A stretch of DNA of 64,000 nt from an uncultured Eubacterium sp. GTDB lineage: Bacteria > Bacillota > Clostridia > Lachnospirales > Lachnospiraceae. The notes under the pieces were generated by a model that saw only the letters and a program-made list of their open reading frames with translations, was not told where the DNA came from and did not search any database. Position 1 is the stretch's first letter, and each line of letters begins with the position of its first letter. Below are positions 51,306 through 60,203 of this stretch, piece by piece. The position numbers were made by a program, and so were the translations under genes. The stretch covers positions 1 through 64,000 of the forward strand of contig CAJUTM010000012.1 of NCBI GenBank assembly GCA_910589595.1, given 5' to 3'.

Positions 51306-51785
51306 ATGGAGAAAAGTAAATTACAGGAGTTTGCCGCACGGGTGACGCAGGCAAACCGGAGTGAATTAGTCGTTGTTATCTATGAGGCGGTATTGGCGAG
51401 TATTGCAGAAGGAAAACGCTGTCTGGCAGAAGAGCAGATAGAAGAGGCGCGGTTGGAAATCTCCCGCGCCCGCAGTCTGATTACCGAATTGATGGGCAGT
51501 CTGGATATGCAATATGGAATTTCCCACTATTTGCGCCAGCTCTATATCTTTGCCTACCATGAATTGTGTCATGGGATAGCCATGCGCCAACCGGAACTTT
51601 TTGACCACGCTTCCGACATATTTGAAAAATTGCTGCCGTCGTTTCAGGAAGTGGCAAAACAGGATGATTCGGAAGCGGTTATGCAAAATGTTCAGACAAT
51701 TTATGCCGGTCTTACTTATGGACGGGGAACTCTGAATGAAACTATTGGTGTCGAAGTAGATACTAACCGTGGATTTCAGGCTTAG
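51306..51785 (+). CDS. fliS: Flagellin chaperone FliS
   Basis: Encodes a 159-aa helical chaperone that binds the flagellin C-terminus to prevent premature polymerisation. The stretch ELVVVIYEAVLASIAEGKRC is the conserved first helix pair, and ITELMGSLDMQYGISHYLRQLY the central one. The C-terminal ~45 residues exceed the usual FliS length (~130). It lies 15 nt after flagellin, with GGGGGAG upstream, so it is cotranscribed. Confidence 0.9.
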   Translation: MEKSKLQEFAARVTQANRSELVVVIYEAVLASIAEGKRCLAEEQIEEARLEISRARSLITELMGSLDMQYGISHYLRQLYIFAYHELCHGIAMRQPELFDHASDIFEKLLPSFQEVAKQDDSEAVMQNVQTIYAGLTYGRGTLNETIGVEVDTNRGFQA

Positions 51786-51835
51786 TAAGTGGTGATGTAT
51801 CGTACCGTCAGGCTGTTAAAAATTTTTTTGGCGGG

Positions 51836-52042
51836 TTACGCACGTTTGTCCTGCACTTGGCGTAAGAGGTATTTGTAGCGAAACGATAAGGCGTTTATTT
51901 CATAAATATAGCTATCAATCAAATCGGGGTCGCAGACATTTTCAAAATTGGAATTGGCTGTTTCCAGCGCCTGTTGTAAATCTTCTATTTCCTGCATTAG
52001 TTTGGCTTTTGCCAAACTGGCAGGGTCTTTTTTTTGTTTCAT
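51836..52042 (-). CDS. YaaL/DUF2508-family small protein
   Basis: Encodes a 68-aa helical protein with the family end pattern DSYIYEINALSFRYKYLLRQ. In Bacillus the relative yaaL lies next to bofA and recR; here it is alone between fliS (convergent) and the Tad operon (divergent). The start at 52042 has GGAGG 5 nt upstream. No function is established. Confidence 0.75.
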   Translation of the reverse strand: MKQKKDPASLAKAKLMQEIEDLQQALETANSNFENVCDPDLIDSYIYEINALSFRYKYLLRQVQDKRA

Positions 52043-52183
52043 AAAAACCTCCATTCCCAAATTTTTCTCGAACTCCTAAATGCTTTTGCGGAAAAAGTTG
52101 TATTGCAATCTGTTTATTATAAGTATAGTCTCAAGCGGCAAAACTATTCATTTTAAGTGGCGTTATACGCAAAAAAAAGTTGT

Positions 52184-52212
52184 TGACAAAAAAATACCGC
52201 TGTGATAATTTG
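52184..52212 (+). promoter_or_regulatory. Promoter of the Tad pilus operon
   Basis: A consensus TTGACA followed after 17 bp by TAATTT, about 29 nt before the first gene's TTG start. It is the only clear promoter before the ten-gene run that ends at 62229. Confidence 0.7.
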
Positions 52213-52240
52213 TTATTCAAATCACACGAAAGGGGTGAGA

Positions 52241-52765
52241 TTGATTTTCGAATACGGGATACTGTTTCCTGTTCTCGTATTAGCTTCTCTTTTTGATTTA
52301 TGGCAGTACAAAGTGCCGAATGCGCTTTGTGGAGCCGCTCTTATTATCAGTTTAATCACACATTGGGAAGAACAAAGTTTTTATGGCCTTGTTCTTTGGT
52401 TCTCAGGAATTATCATTCCATTTATTCTATGTTATGTACTATATTGCTGCCGCATGCTCGGAGCCGGTGATAGTAAATTGCTTTCCGTTATCGGGAGTTT
52501 TGTCGGGGTTTCCATGCTGCTGCGTATTATGGCAGGCGCCATCGTTGTCGGTGCAGGTATGTCAGTCTTTAAAATGTTGCGGTATCGCAATGGAAAACAG
52601 CGTTTTCTGAAACTTTGGCGCTATATCGTTAAGTGTATGAAAAACCGTCGTCCGGAACCCTATTACGACTGGCAGCAGGAGGGCGACGAGGGAGTGATTC
52701 CATTTGTAATTGCCATATCAATATCGACATTATGGTGTCTGTACAGTCATCAGGGAGGTGGTTGA
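52241..52765 (+). CDS. Prepilin peptidase, A24 type (TadV/CpaA-like)
   Basis: Encodes a 174-aa membrane aspartyl peptidase that removes the leader of Flp-type prepilins. The two catalytic aspartates are in SLFDLWQYKVPN (about 15) and GAGDSKLL (about 80). Four to five membrane helices are predicted. The TTG at 52241 is chosen for the AGGGGTGA site just upstream; a GTG at 52202 gives a longer but non-typical N-terminus. A ~50-residue soluble insert near 115-150 is longer than usual. It is the first gene of the Tad operon. Confidence 0.85.
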   Translation: MIFEYGILFPVLVLASLFDLWQYKVPNALCGAALIISLITHWEEQSFYGLVLWFSGIIIPFILCYVLYCCRMLGAGDSKLLSVIGSFVGVSMLLRIMAGAIVVGAGMSVFKMLRYRNGKQRFLKLWRYIVKCMKNRRPEPYYDWQQEGDEGVIPFVIAISISTLWCLYSHQGGG

Positions 52766-52768
52766 CAC

Positions 52769-53821
52769 TTGGAAGTTATTTTACTCTTATATGTGAGGGA
52801 AGAGGACTATGGACGCCGATTGCTGCGCTTTCTGCTCGGAAAGAAAAACAGTTTTTTACATCCGGAATTAGTAACCGATGAGAGAATGCTCTGGAATCGG
52901 GCAGGAACGCAGACACAGAGAATTGTCGTCTTGACAGATAGGGAAATGGCGGTAAAAGAAGAAAAAAGAGAAATCATTTATCTGTCGGCACAGCGCAGTG
53001 ATGAATGGAAAAGTGTTTATCAGTATCAGAAAGCGGAGAGTCTGTACAGAGAATTGATTGCAAAACTTGGAATCGAGGAAAAGAAGCCACATGAGCCATT
53101 ATCGGATAGTGCGGCACACAGCGGGGGGATATGGTTTCTTTTTTCAACGGATGGCATTGGTTTGACAGCAGCAGCCGTAATGGCGGCGCAGTACTTAGCC
53201 CTGCAAGGGAACTGCCTGTATGTAAATCTCACGGAATTTCCAGTATGGTTTGGGGAAACTCTTTGTGAAAAACCGGATTTTCAACTGGCGGGAGCAGGGG
53301 AGCTGTTATTTATCTCGGAAGACAGGGAATTTATCCGACGGGAAAAAGAGGTGAGGAAAGCGCTCGGAAAAGCGTACTTACTGCCGCCGTTCCATCACTA
53401 CAAAGATTTGTTTGACAGCACAAAAGAAGACTGGCAGCAGATGTTTCACCGTCTGCGGAGCGATTGCGGTTATGATTCTATTGTGGTAGAGCTTGGTTGC
53501 CTGACAGAGCATACGCTCGATTTACTGAGTCTTGGCGATAAAATCCTGCTTTTTAACCAGAAAGGAATATTAGGCGACATCCGTTTCCATGTATGGGAAC
53601 AGTACTGCCGGATGGAAAAGAGAAAAGAATTGCTGCGGCAAATTCACCGATGTGCGATACCGGATGAATGGCAGGAATGGGAAACGATGATGCTAGATGA
53701 ATCGTGGGAAGAAATGACAGAGAATAAGCAATTCATGTCAAAGATAGAAGCGATACTTTATCAGGAGCAAGAGGAGGAAGAAGATGTGTACTGTCTGGAG
53801 GGCTTTGAGGGAGAGACGTAG
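52769..53821 (+). CDS. TadZ/CpaE-like pilus localisation protein
   Basis: Encodes a 350-aa protein at the position of TadZ. The N-terminal ~100 residues form an atypical receiver-like domain. The rest resembles a ParA/MinD ATPase but has WFLFSTDGIGLTAAAV where the P-loop should be, so the key lysines are missing. TadZ proteins place the pilus machine at a pole and some members are weak or inactive ATPases. The TTG start lies 3 nt after the previous stop with GGGAGGTGG upstream, and the end overlaps tadA by 38 nt. Confidence 0.65.
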   Translation: MEVILLLYVREEDYGRRLLRFLLGKKNSFLHPELVTDERMLWNRAGTQTQRIVVLTDREMAVKEEKREIIYLSAQRSDEWKSVYQYQKAESLYRELIAKLGIEEKKPHEPLSDSAAHSGGIWFLFSTDGIGLTAAAVMAAQYLALQGNCLYVNLTEFPVWFGETLCEKPDFQLAGAGELLFISEDREFIRREKEVRKALGKAYLLPPFHHYKDLFDSTKEDWQQMFHRLRSDCGYDSIVVELGCLTEHTLDLLSLGDKILLFNQKGILGDIRFHVWEQYCRMEKRKELLRQIHRCAIPDEWQEWETMMLDESWEEMTENKQFMSKIEAILYQEQEEEEDVYCLEGFEGET

Positions 53822-55043
53822 TCTGCTAAAAGAGAATGTGCTTAAAAAAGTGCCGGTGGGGGTGGAATTAGAGGATAACGAGCTTCTTACCCTTATTGAA
53901 GAGGAGATTCAGGGTATGCAGCAGGACGGGTATCTTCGTCTGGAAGAGAAAAAGCAGTTACGTCATATGGTGTTCAATGCTCTGCGGCGGATGGACGTAT
54001 TACAGGATTTGCTGGATGATGAAGAGGTGACGGAAATCATGGTAAATGGTGCGGAGCATATTTTTGTGGAAAAGGAGGGAAACCTTACGGAAACCGGATA
54101 CCGGTTTGAGAACCGCCAGCGTCTGGAAGATATTGCGCAGCAGATTGCCTCGTCTGGAAATCGTCTCGTCAATGAATCGAATCCGATTTTAGATGCCAGA
54201 TTAGAAGATGGTTCCCGCGTCAATATTGTCGTACCTCCGATTGCCATAGAGGGGCCTGTCATTACCATCCGCAAGTTTCCAAAGGAAGCAATGACAATGG
54301 AAAGACTTATCCGTATGGGGGCAGTAACCGAAGAAGTAGAGGAATTTTTGCGAAAGCTCGTGCAGGCGAAATACAATATTTTTATATCGGGAGGAACCGG
54401 CGCGGGGAAGACGACGTTTTTAAATATTCTCTCAAATTATATTCCGTCAGCGGAGCGGGTCATAACAATAGAAGATTCGGCAGAACTGCAAATTCAGAAC
54501 ATACAAAATCTTGTCCGTCTGGAGGCAAGAAATGCCAATGTAGAGGGAAAGAATCAGGTGACAATTCGGGATTTGGTCAAAAGCGCGCTGCGTATGCGGC
54601 CGGACAGGATAATCGTCGGAGAGATTCGCGATACGGCGGCCATTGACCTTTTGACTGCAATGAATACGGGGCACGACGGCAGCCTTTCTACCGGACATGC
54701 CAACAGTCCGGCGGATATGTTGAACCGCTTGGAGACACTTGTTCTTATGGGACTTGACATTCCGTTAGCGGCCATTCGGCAGCAGATTGCATCCGGCATT
54801 GATATCGTTGTACATCTGGGACGCTTACGGGATAAATCTCGAAAGGTGCTGGAAGTAAGTGAAGTTGGCGATGTGGTAAATGGGAAAATATGTCTGCGGC
54901 CTCTATATCGGTTTTGTGAACGGGGGGAGAGGAACGGAAAAGTAATAGGAAGACTGGAAAAGACGGACAGGGAGCTGCAGGCGGTAGAAAAATGCCAGAG
55001 GGCGGGAATTGATTTGATAAGCGGGGAGATGAGAGGAACGTGA
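53784..55043 (+). CDS. tadA: Tad pilus assembly ATPase TadA (CpaF)
   Basis: Encodes a 419-aa hexameric secretion ATPase that drives pilus extension and retraction. The N-terminal domain (about 1-120) is followed by the RecA-like core with Walker A SGGTGAGKTTFLN, the Asp box ITIEDSAELQ, Walker B DRIIVGEIRD and the His box STGHANSPADML. The start at 53784 has GAGGAGG upstream. It overlaps its neighbours on both sides, indicating tight coupling. Confidence 0.95.
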   Translation: MCTVWRALRERRSLLKENVLKKVPVGVELEDNELLTLIEEEIQGMQQDGYLRLEEKKQLRHMVFNALRRMDVLQDLLDDEEVTEIMVNGAEHIFVEKEGNLTETGYRFENRQRLEDIAQQIASSGNRLVNESNPILDARLEDGSRVNIVVPPIAIEGPVITIRKFPKEAMTMERLIRMGAVTEEVEEFLRKLVQAKYNIFISGGTGAGKTTFLNILSNYIPSAERVITIEDSAELQIQNIQNLVRLEARNANVEGKNQVTIRDLVKSALRMRPDRIIVGEIRDTAAIDLLTAMNTGHDGSLSTGHANSPADMLNRLETLVLMGLDIPLAAIRQQIASGIDIVVHLGRLRDKSRKVLEVSEVGDVVNGKICLRPLYRFCERGERNGKVIGRLEKTDRELQAVEKCQRAGIDLISGEMRGT

Positions 55044-55783
55044 AAGATTACAATATTTATCGCTATACGTGGAGAGAGTGGCTCCGCAACAGTTTTATTG
55101 GAATGGCGGCGGGCGTTATACTAAGCTATCTTTTCTATCACAATTGGCTTTTGTGCCTTGCCACTGGATTGACTGGAGGGGCGCTCTATCCGAAATATCG
55201 GAAACGGGTATTAGCAGAGCGTCAGAGATGGTCGCTTATGGTGGAGTTTAAAGATGCTATGGAAAGTATGATTGCCGCTTTAGCAGCAGGATACTCCATG
55301 GAAAATGCCATAACGGAAGCTTACCATGATATGCTGTTGTTGCAGGACGGGGAGACGGAAATGATTCGGGAATTGTCCGAAATCAAGAAAAAACTGCAAT
55401 TGCAGCATACGTTGGATGAACTTCTGCTGGATTTGGGGAGACGGAGCGGCGTTGAAGATATTGTGACATTTGCACAGATTTATGCAACGGCGCGCCGAAG
55501 CGGCGGGAATCTAATCCGCATTATGAAAAGAACGGCAGATAACATAACGGAGAAAATAGAAATCCAGAGAGAAATTCAGACGATGATTGCGGGAAAGAAG
55601 ATGGAGGCAACTTGTATGATGGTGATCCCCTTATGCATTATCCTCTATTTGCAAATCGGTTCTCCTGACTTTTTATCTCCGCTCTATGGCAATCCAATGG
55701 GAGTAGTTTTTATGAGCGCCGCCCTGCTCATTTATCTGGCGGGTGTAATATGGATTCGGCGCATTATGAATATCAGGTGTTAG
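55040..55783 (+). CDS. Tad pilus inner-membrane platform protein TadB-like
   Basis: Encodes a 247-aa type II secretion F-domain protein. Two membrane helices near 18-50 and two near 195-245 flank the cytosolic helical bundle (about 60-185), with the typical SMIAALAAGYSMENAITEAY and IKRTADNI-like segments. The GTG start overlaps the tadA stop. It forms the platform on which the ATPase works, together with the TadC-like partner. Confidence 0.85.
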   Translation: MKDYNIYRYTWREWLRNSFIGMAAGVILSYLFYHNWLLCLATGLTGGALYPKYRKRVLAERQRWSLMVEFKDAMESMIAALAAGYSMENAITEAYHDMLLLQDGETEMIRELSEIKKKLQLQHTLDELLLDLGRRSGVEDIVTFAQIYATARRSGGNLIRIMKRTADNITEKIEIQREIQTMIAGKKMEATCMMVIPLCIILYLQIGSPDFLSPLYGNPMGVVFMSAALLIYLAGVIWIRRIMNIRC

Positions 55784-55795
55784 GGGAGGGATAAC

Positions 55796-55813
55796 GTGAA
55801 AGAAAAATATTGA
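55796..55813 (+). other. Five-codon leader frame before the TadC-like gene
   Basis: GGAGGG followed by GTG begins a frame MKEKY that ends in TGA at 55811-55813. The stop overlaps the TTG start of the TadC-like gene by two bases. Either ribosomes terminate and restart here, or one A is missing from the A5 run: six A would join the strong start to the long frame and give MKEKILTKYMQ. Confidence 0.5.
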
Positions 55814-57099
55814 CAAAGTATATGCAGTCGGATGACTATATGGCGCGCGTTCATGTAAGAGAAAATGCGGAACAGGTTTTCCGCTCCGTCTGGAAAAAGC
55901 GCATACAATTGTTACTGTTTTTACTGCTCTGTCTGGTCGCTTCTATTCTCTACTGTTGTTTTCAGAAGACGGAAGAACCGCCATTATCCGGCAATCAGTT
56001 GGCGAGGCAGGAAGAGGATACGGACATGGACATATTTGTCGAGGGGCAGTCAAAATCCGCAAACTGGCAGCAAAAGATAACGCTTCCGGTAAAGTCCAGA
56101 CAATTTACAAAGAAAGAGAGGGAGGAGCTGACAGAGCAAACAAGGAAGTATGTAGAGAGTCGATTGGCAGGCGGCAACGAGTCGTTAAAAAAGGTAAGTC
56201 AAAATCTTGTTTTACCGAAAAGCGTACCGAATACGGATATCGAGATTCAATGGGTAGCGGACGGGGCGTATCTCACGGAAAAAGGTGAACCTCTCTATGA
56301 AAAAATACCGAAAGAGGGGGTGGATACGGAGCTGATGGCAAAGGCGTCTTGGAAAAACTGGAAAGAAACTTTTTATTATCCTCTACATCTGCTTCCCAAA
56401 GAGTACACAAGCGAAGAATTGTCGATTCGCGAAGTAAAAAAAGTTTTGCTGCAGGCAGGAGAACAGAACAAAGAAGAAAAAGCGATTACCCTCCCTGAAA
56501 AAATCGGGGATATCAGTCTTCGCTATGCCATGGAACGGGAAGAAAGAAGTTTTGCGTTGGTTTATTTGGTGCTGGGATTTATTATACTGCTCCCCATAAT
56601 ATGGCGCCGGCAGGAAAAGAAAGAAATGGCAGACAGGGAGGAGGAGCTTCTTATGGAGCATTCGGGTTTGGTAAACCGGTTTATGCTTCTTTTGGGGGCA
56701 GGACTGACGGTGCGGAAAGTGGTGGAGCGTCTGACAGATGAATATGAGAGGGAGAGGGCGGCGGGCGGGAGGAAGCGGTATGTCTATGAGGAAATGTGTG
56801 TTATGGCGCAGGAAATGAAAGACGGGGTGTCGGAGACAAAGGCGCTGGAGGGTTTCGGCAGGCGGTGCCGTCTTCTTCCCTATCTCCGCTTTTCTACGGT
56901 AATGACACAAAATTTAAAGAAAGGAGCGGATGGCATATTGACTTTATTGGAAAATGAGGCGCTGGAGGCGTTGGAACAGAGAAAGGAACGGGCGTTGCAG
57001 CTCGGCGAAAAAGCGGGAACAAAAATGTTATTTCCCATGATGTTAATGTTGGGAATCGTTATGGCGGTTATAATGGTTCCTGCGTTTATGACAATGTAA
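55810..57099 (+). CDS. TadC-like pilus platform protein with long external N-terminal region
   Basis: Encodes a 429-aa membrane protein. TM1 (about 30-48) is followed by a ~190-residue extracytoplasmic region (about 50-245), then TM2 (about 248-268), a cytosolic F-domain-like bundle (about 275-400; LLMEHSGLVNRFMLLLGAGLTVRKV) and TM3 (about 405-428). Ordinary TadC proteins are ~300 aa and lack such a large outer region, so it may be a lineage-specific extension that touches pilin or peptidoglycan. The TTG start has no ribosome site of its own and depends on the leader frame at 55796. Confidence 0.75.
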   Translation: MTKYMQSDDYMARVHVRENAEQVFRSVWKKRIQLLLFLLLCLVASILYCCFQKTEEPPLSGNQLARQEEDTDMDIFVEGQSKSANWQQKITLPVKSRQFTKKEREELTEQTRKYVESRLAGGNESLKKVSQNLVLPKSVPNTDIEIQWVADGAYLTEKGEPLYEKIPKEGVDTELMAKASWKNWKETFYYPLHLLPKEYTSEELSIREVKKVLLQAGEQNKEEKAITLPEKIGDISLRYAMEREERSFALVYLVLGFIILLPIIWRRQEKKEMADREEELLMEHSGLVNRFMLLLGAGLTVRKVVERLTDEYERERAAGGRKRYVYEEMCVMAQEMKDGVSETKALEGFGRRCRLLPYLRFSTVMTQNLKKGADGILTLLENEALEALEQRKERALQLGEKAGTKMLFPMMLMLGIVMAVIMVPAFMTM

Positions 57100-57113
57100 A
57101 GGAGGGATGTACA

Positions 57114-57287
57114 ATGAAAGAATTGCAGAATTTCTGGCGTGAGGAAACGGCGATAGGCGTAGTGGAAATTATTTTAATCTTAGTTATTCTGATTGCTCTG
57201 GTCTTAATATTTAAAGGGAAAATTACTTCTGTAGTAAATAACGCCTTTAGAAATTTTGAAAAAGATTCGGGGGAGATACTTGGCTAG
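57114..57287 (+). CDS. Flp-type major pilin (Flp1-like)
   Basis: A 57-aa prepilin. A short polar leader (MKELQNFWREETAIG) precedes a hydrophobic helix (VVEIILILVILIALVLIFKG) with the conserved Glu three residues after the Gly. This fits cleavage by the A24 peptidase before or near VVE. The tail is short and polar. GGAGGG lies 8 nt before the ATG. It is the likely structural subunit of the pilus and sits between the platform genes and the minor pilin-like genes. Confidence 0.85.
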   Translation: MKELQNFWREETAIGVVEIILILVILIALVLIFKGKITSVVNNAFRNFEKDSGEILG

Positions 57288-59271
57288 TTCGAAAGGCAGT
57301 ATAACCGTGTTTTTATCCCTGACGGCAATACTCATCTTTGCCCTGCTGGGAACACTTGTGGAAACAGCGCGTTATACTGTCTGCAAAAATCATGTGTTGC
57401 GCACGCTGCAGACAGCGGCGGAGGGGCTTTTGACAGAATACAGCCGCCCCCTCTATGAGCAGTATGGACTGTTTTTTATCGAGAGTGAGGGAACTCCCTA
57501 TACGGATGTAATGGCAAAATATATAGGCGATACTACAGAGGCCGCCGCAAAAGGCAATAAAGATTTCCTGGCGGGACATTTGACGTCTCTTGACGTTATT
57601 GATAAAACATATTCCGGCGACAACAAAGCGGCGGCGCTGCGGCAGGAGATTACTGATTATATGGGGCGGGAGGTGACAAAAGAAAGTCTCGATAAGCTGC
57701 TTGGAAAGTCTTCTCAACTGCAAAATATCGAGGAACAGGCAAAGAGGATGGAAGAGACCGTTGAAAAAGAAAAAGAGGAGGCAAAGATGGACAGGCAGCT
57801 TTTGGAGCTGATGCGGCTCGTAGACGGGATTTCCGTTACAAACGGTAAAGTCTCTTGTTGCCGTGATTTTGTGAAATGCTTTGCCACGCGGGAGAAGAAA
57901 GGTCAAAATTTTTCAGTGACAGAGCCTGTTGTATGGGAAAAGATGAAGCCGCAGGTGGATGAGCGCACGCGTACATGGAAGATAACGGGCAAGGCGGATT
58001 TCTTAGTAAAAATCAGCAGAGTAAAGCAAATTACAGAAAAAGCGATAGAAAAGGGAAAAGAGCTTCAGGCAGCGTATTCTTCTGCTATTTCCACGCAGGA
58101 AAGAGAGGAGAACGGCATACAGAAAATATTGGCGGCGCTGCCGTGCCTGCCGGCAAACCTATCCATATTGGAGAAAACGGAACAATTATTACAAAAAGCC
58201 TCTGTCGAAGAATGCAGGGAGGATTTGCAACTTCTCTGGCAGGATTACGATACGACGTCGATTGTTTTTGATTATACGGGCGTGCAGGAGAGCGGCGGCG
58301 CAGACAGTCCCAAAGATGCTTTAAAAGGAAGCTGGGGAAAAGGGATTCTCAATCTTGTCTGCGCCAATCCGAAAGATTTATCCAAGAAGTCGATAGCGAA
58401 TCCCGATATGTTCGCCCAATATTATGACTGCAATGAAGAAAGTGCGGATTATGACAGTCGTATTGGAGCTTTTGCGGACACGGATACGGTAGGATTAAGC
58501 GGGGTATTGGGCGATATGGGCGAATATGCGCTGGATGAATTTTGTCTGGACAGTTACATTCAAAAAAAGTTTGGAAGTTTTGTGAATCAAATAACAGAAT
58601 GGAAGCAGGCGCTGGATTACGGATTGGAATATGTAGTAGCAGGAAAAGGTTCGGATGAAGATAACTTAAAATCTGTTCTAAATCGTATTTTGCTAATACG
58701 GACGGTAGTAAATACCGCAGCGCTGTATCAGGATAAAGCCAAAAAGGCAGAAGCGCAGGCGGCCGCTGTGGCGGTAGTCGGGTTTACCGGACTGCAGCCG
58801 CTGATTACACTGACAAAAACGATGATTCTCATTACATGGGCCATTGTCGAGAGTCTGGTAGATATTGCGGGGCTGCTACAGCAAAAAGAGGTTCCGCTCT
58901 GGAAAAAACCGTCGCAGATAACAACCGATTTTTTACAGGTTTTCCAAATCAACCGCAATGCGATTGTGGGGCGGGCCTCAAAGCTGAAAAAACAGGGAAA
59001 ACATTCCTTTGGTTATCAGCAATATCTGTTACTGTTTCTGGCGTCAACCGCACAGGATATCCGACTGTATCGGGTTATGGATTTGATTCAGCAAAACATG
59101 AGAATAAATGCTTATAAGGACTTTCAGTTGGGACTGTGTGTGCATGATATAAAGGTGCGGGGAACGATGAATTTTCCCACGCAGTTTTTCCGGCTGGCGG
59201 TGTTACAAAAAATGTCAGGGCGGAACCTGAAAAATTATTCGCTGACGCAGGAAGTTGTCGTCGGATACTAA
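57280..59271 (+). CDS. DUF5702-type Tad-associated pseudopilin/adhesin-like protein
   Basis: Encodes a 663-aa protein beginning with the class III pilin-like helix KGSITVFLSLTAILIFALLGTLVETAR, then a long extracytoplasmic, mostly helical region with a coiled coil near residues 145-180 and another hydrophobic stretch near 500-525. DUF5702 proteins occur in Firmicute Tad loci in the place of TadG. The TTG at 57280 is chosen for GGGGGAG 5 nt upstream; it overlaps the pilin stop by 8 nt. It probably forms a minor tip or surface component, though its role is not proven. Confidence 0.75.
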   Translation: MASSKGSITVFLSLTAILIFALLGTLVETARYTVCKNHVLRTLQTAAEGLLTEYSRPLYEQYGLFFIESEGTPYTDVMAKYIGDTTEAAAKGNKDFLAGHLTSLDVIDKTYSGDNKAAALRQEITDYMGREVTKESLDKLLGKSSQLQNIEEQAKRMEETVEKEKEEAKMDRQLLELMRLVDGISVTNGKVSCCRDFVKCFATREKKGQNFSVTEPVVWEKMKPQVDERTRTWKITGKADFLVKISRVKQITEKAIEKGKELQAAYSSAISTQEREENGIQKILAALPCLPANLSILEKTEQLLQKASVEECREDLQLLWQDYDTTSIVFDYTGVQESGGADSPKDALKGSWGKGILNLVCANPKDLSKKSIANPDMFAQYYDCNEESADYDSRIGAFADTDTVGLSGVLGDMGEYALDEFCLDSYIQKKFGSFVNQITEWKQALDYGLEYVVAGKGSDEDNLKSVLNRILLIRTVVNTAALYQDKAKKAEAQAAAVAVVGFTGLQPLITLTKTMILITWAIVESLVDIAGLLQQKEVPLWKKPSQITTDFLQVFQINRNAIVGRASKLKKQGKHSFGYQQYLLLFLASTAQDIRLYRVMDLIQQNMRINAYKDFQLGLCVHDIKVRGTMNFPTQFFRLAVLQKMSGRNLKNYSLTQEVVVGY

Positions 59272-59275
59272 ACGA

Positions 59276-59416
59276 TTCCGGAGTGAGAAAGGGTATTCTG
59301 ATTCTCTTTCGTCAAAATAACAGAAAGGGGAATGACCCAAATTTTACCTAAAAAATATTTTTACATCATACGGAAAGGGATAACTGTGTTTAAGGATACC
59401 CTTTCTCACTCCGGAA
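59276..59416. repeat. Perfect 21-bp inverted repeat inside the Tad operon
   Basis: Positions 59276-59296 and 59396-59416 are exact reverse complements, starting TTCCGGAGTGAG. The 99-nt interior can form a smaller hairpin (ATTC...CTTTC with GAAAG...GAAT). The block fills the largest gap of the operon, between the DUF5702 and TadE-like genes. It may be a miniature inverted-repeat element or an RNA structure that stabilises or divides the transcript. Confidence 0.85.
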
Positions 59417-59436
59417 CACACGAAATGGAGGAAAAG

Positions 59437-60174
59437 ATGAAGAGAAGGGCGTCTCTGACAGTCGAAGCTTCACTCATTCTGCCGGTCTTTCTATATGCCA
59501 TGCTCTTTCTTGCCTATATTGGCAAGCTGGTTATCTGTCAGGATGAAGTACAGTGGGCGCTGACGAGAATTGCAAGAGAGGCATCTGCAGAATATGGTGC
59601 GACACATAGCGATAAATTAAAAAGCACGTTATATTATCAGACAAAATTTGTAGCATATATGAAAGGGAGCGGTCTCACGGTTTCTTTTGCCGATTCCCAG
59701 TTGTTACAACATAACGATGAGATTGATTTGGTAGTTACTTACCGCATGAAACTTCCGTTTTCCATCTTTGCCATTCCCGCAGTTTCCATGCGACAGCGCG
59801 TGCATACGCGCGCCTTTACCGGAGTGGAACGGCGGCAGGAAAAAAAGCAGGACGAGAGAATCGTTTATATTACAGAGACCGGAAGGGTGTATCATCTTAC
59901 AGCGGAATGTACCTATTTGAAACTGAGCATTTCCCAAATACAATATAGCGATTTGCAGGAAAAGAGAAATGAAAGCGGCGGCAAATACAAGCCTTGTGAG
60001 AGGTGCGGCGCTGATAAAGAAAGAGAGGATAACATGACGGTATGGATTACCAGTTATGGCGACCGTTATCATACGAGCCTTTCCTGCAGCGGTTTAAAAC
60101 GGCATATTCGGGAGATACCGCTGTCCGAGACAGGCGGCCGCTCACCTTGTGGGAAATGCGCCAATGAAAAATGA
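59437..60174 (+). CDS. TadE-like pseudopilin fused to two Cys/His metal-binding-like motifs
   Basis: Encodes a 245-aa protein. A TadE-like N-terminus (KRRASLTVEASLILPVFLYAMLFL) gives a signal/anchor helix with the pilin-like Glu. A ~110-residue external domain follows. The C-terminus has two copies of a YHxxxxCxxL...PCxxC unit (YHLTAECTYL with PCERC; YHTSLSCSGL with PCGKC), which resembles small zinc-binding knuckles seen at the ends of nucleases and Ada-like proteins. The start at 59437 has GGAGG upstream. This fusion is uncommon for a pilus component; the motifs could bind metal, or form disulfides outside the cell. Confidence 0.75.
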   Translation: MKRRASLTVEASLILPVFLYAMLFLAYIGKLVICQDEVQWALTRIAREASAEYGATHSDKLKSTLYYQTKFVAYMKGSGLTVSFADSQLLQHNDEIDLVVTYRMKLPFSIFAIPAVSMRQRVHTRAFTGVERRQEKKQDERIVYITETGRVYHLTAECTYLKLSISQIQYSDLQEKRNESGGKYKPCERCGADKEREDNMTVWITSYGDRYHTSLSCSGLKRHIREIPLSETGGRSPCGKCANEK

Positions 60175-60203
60175 ATAGAAGTATCAAAGGGGGAATGGGA
60201 TAA

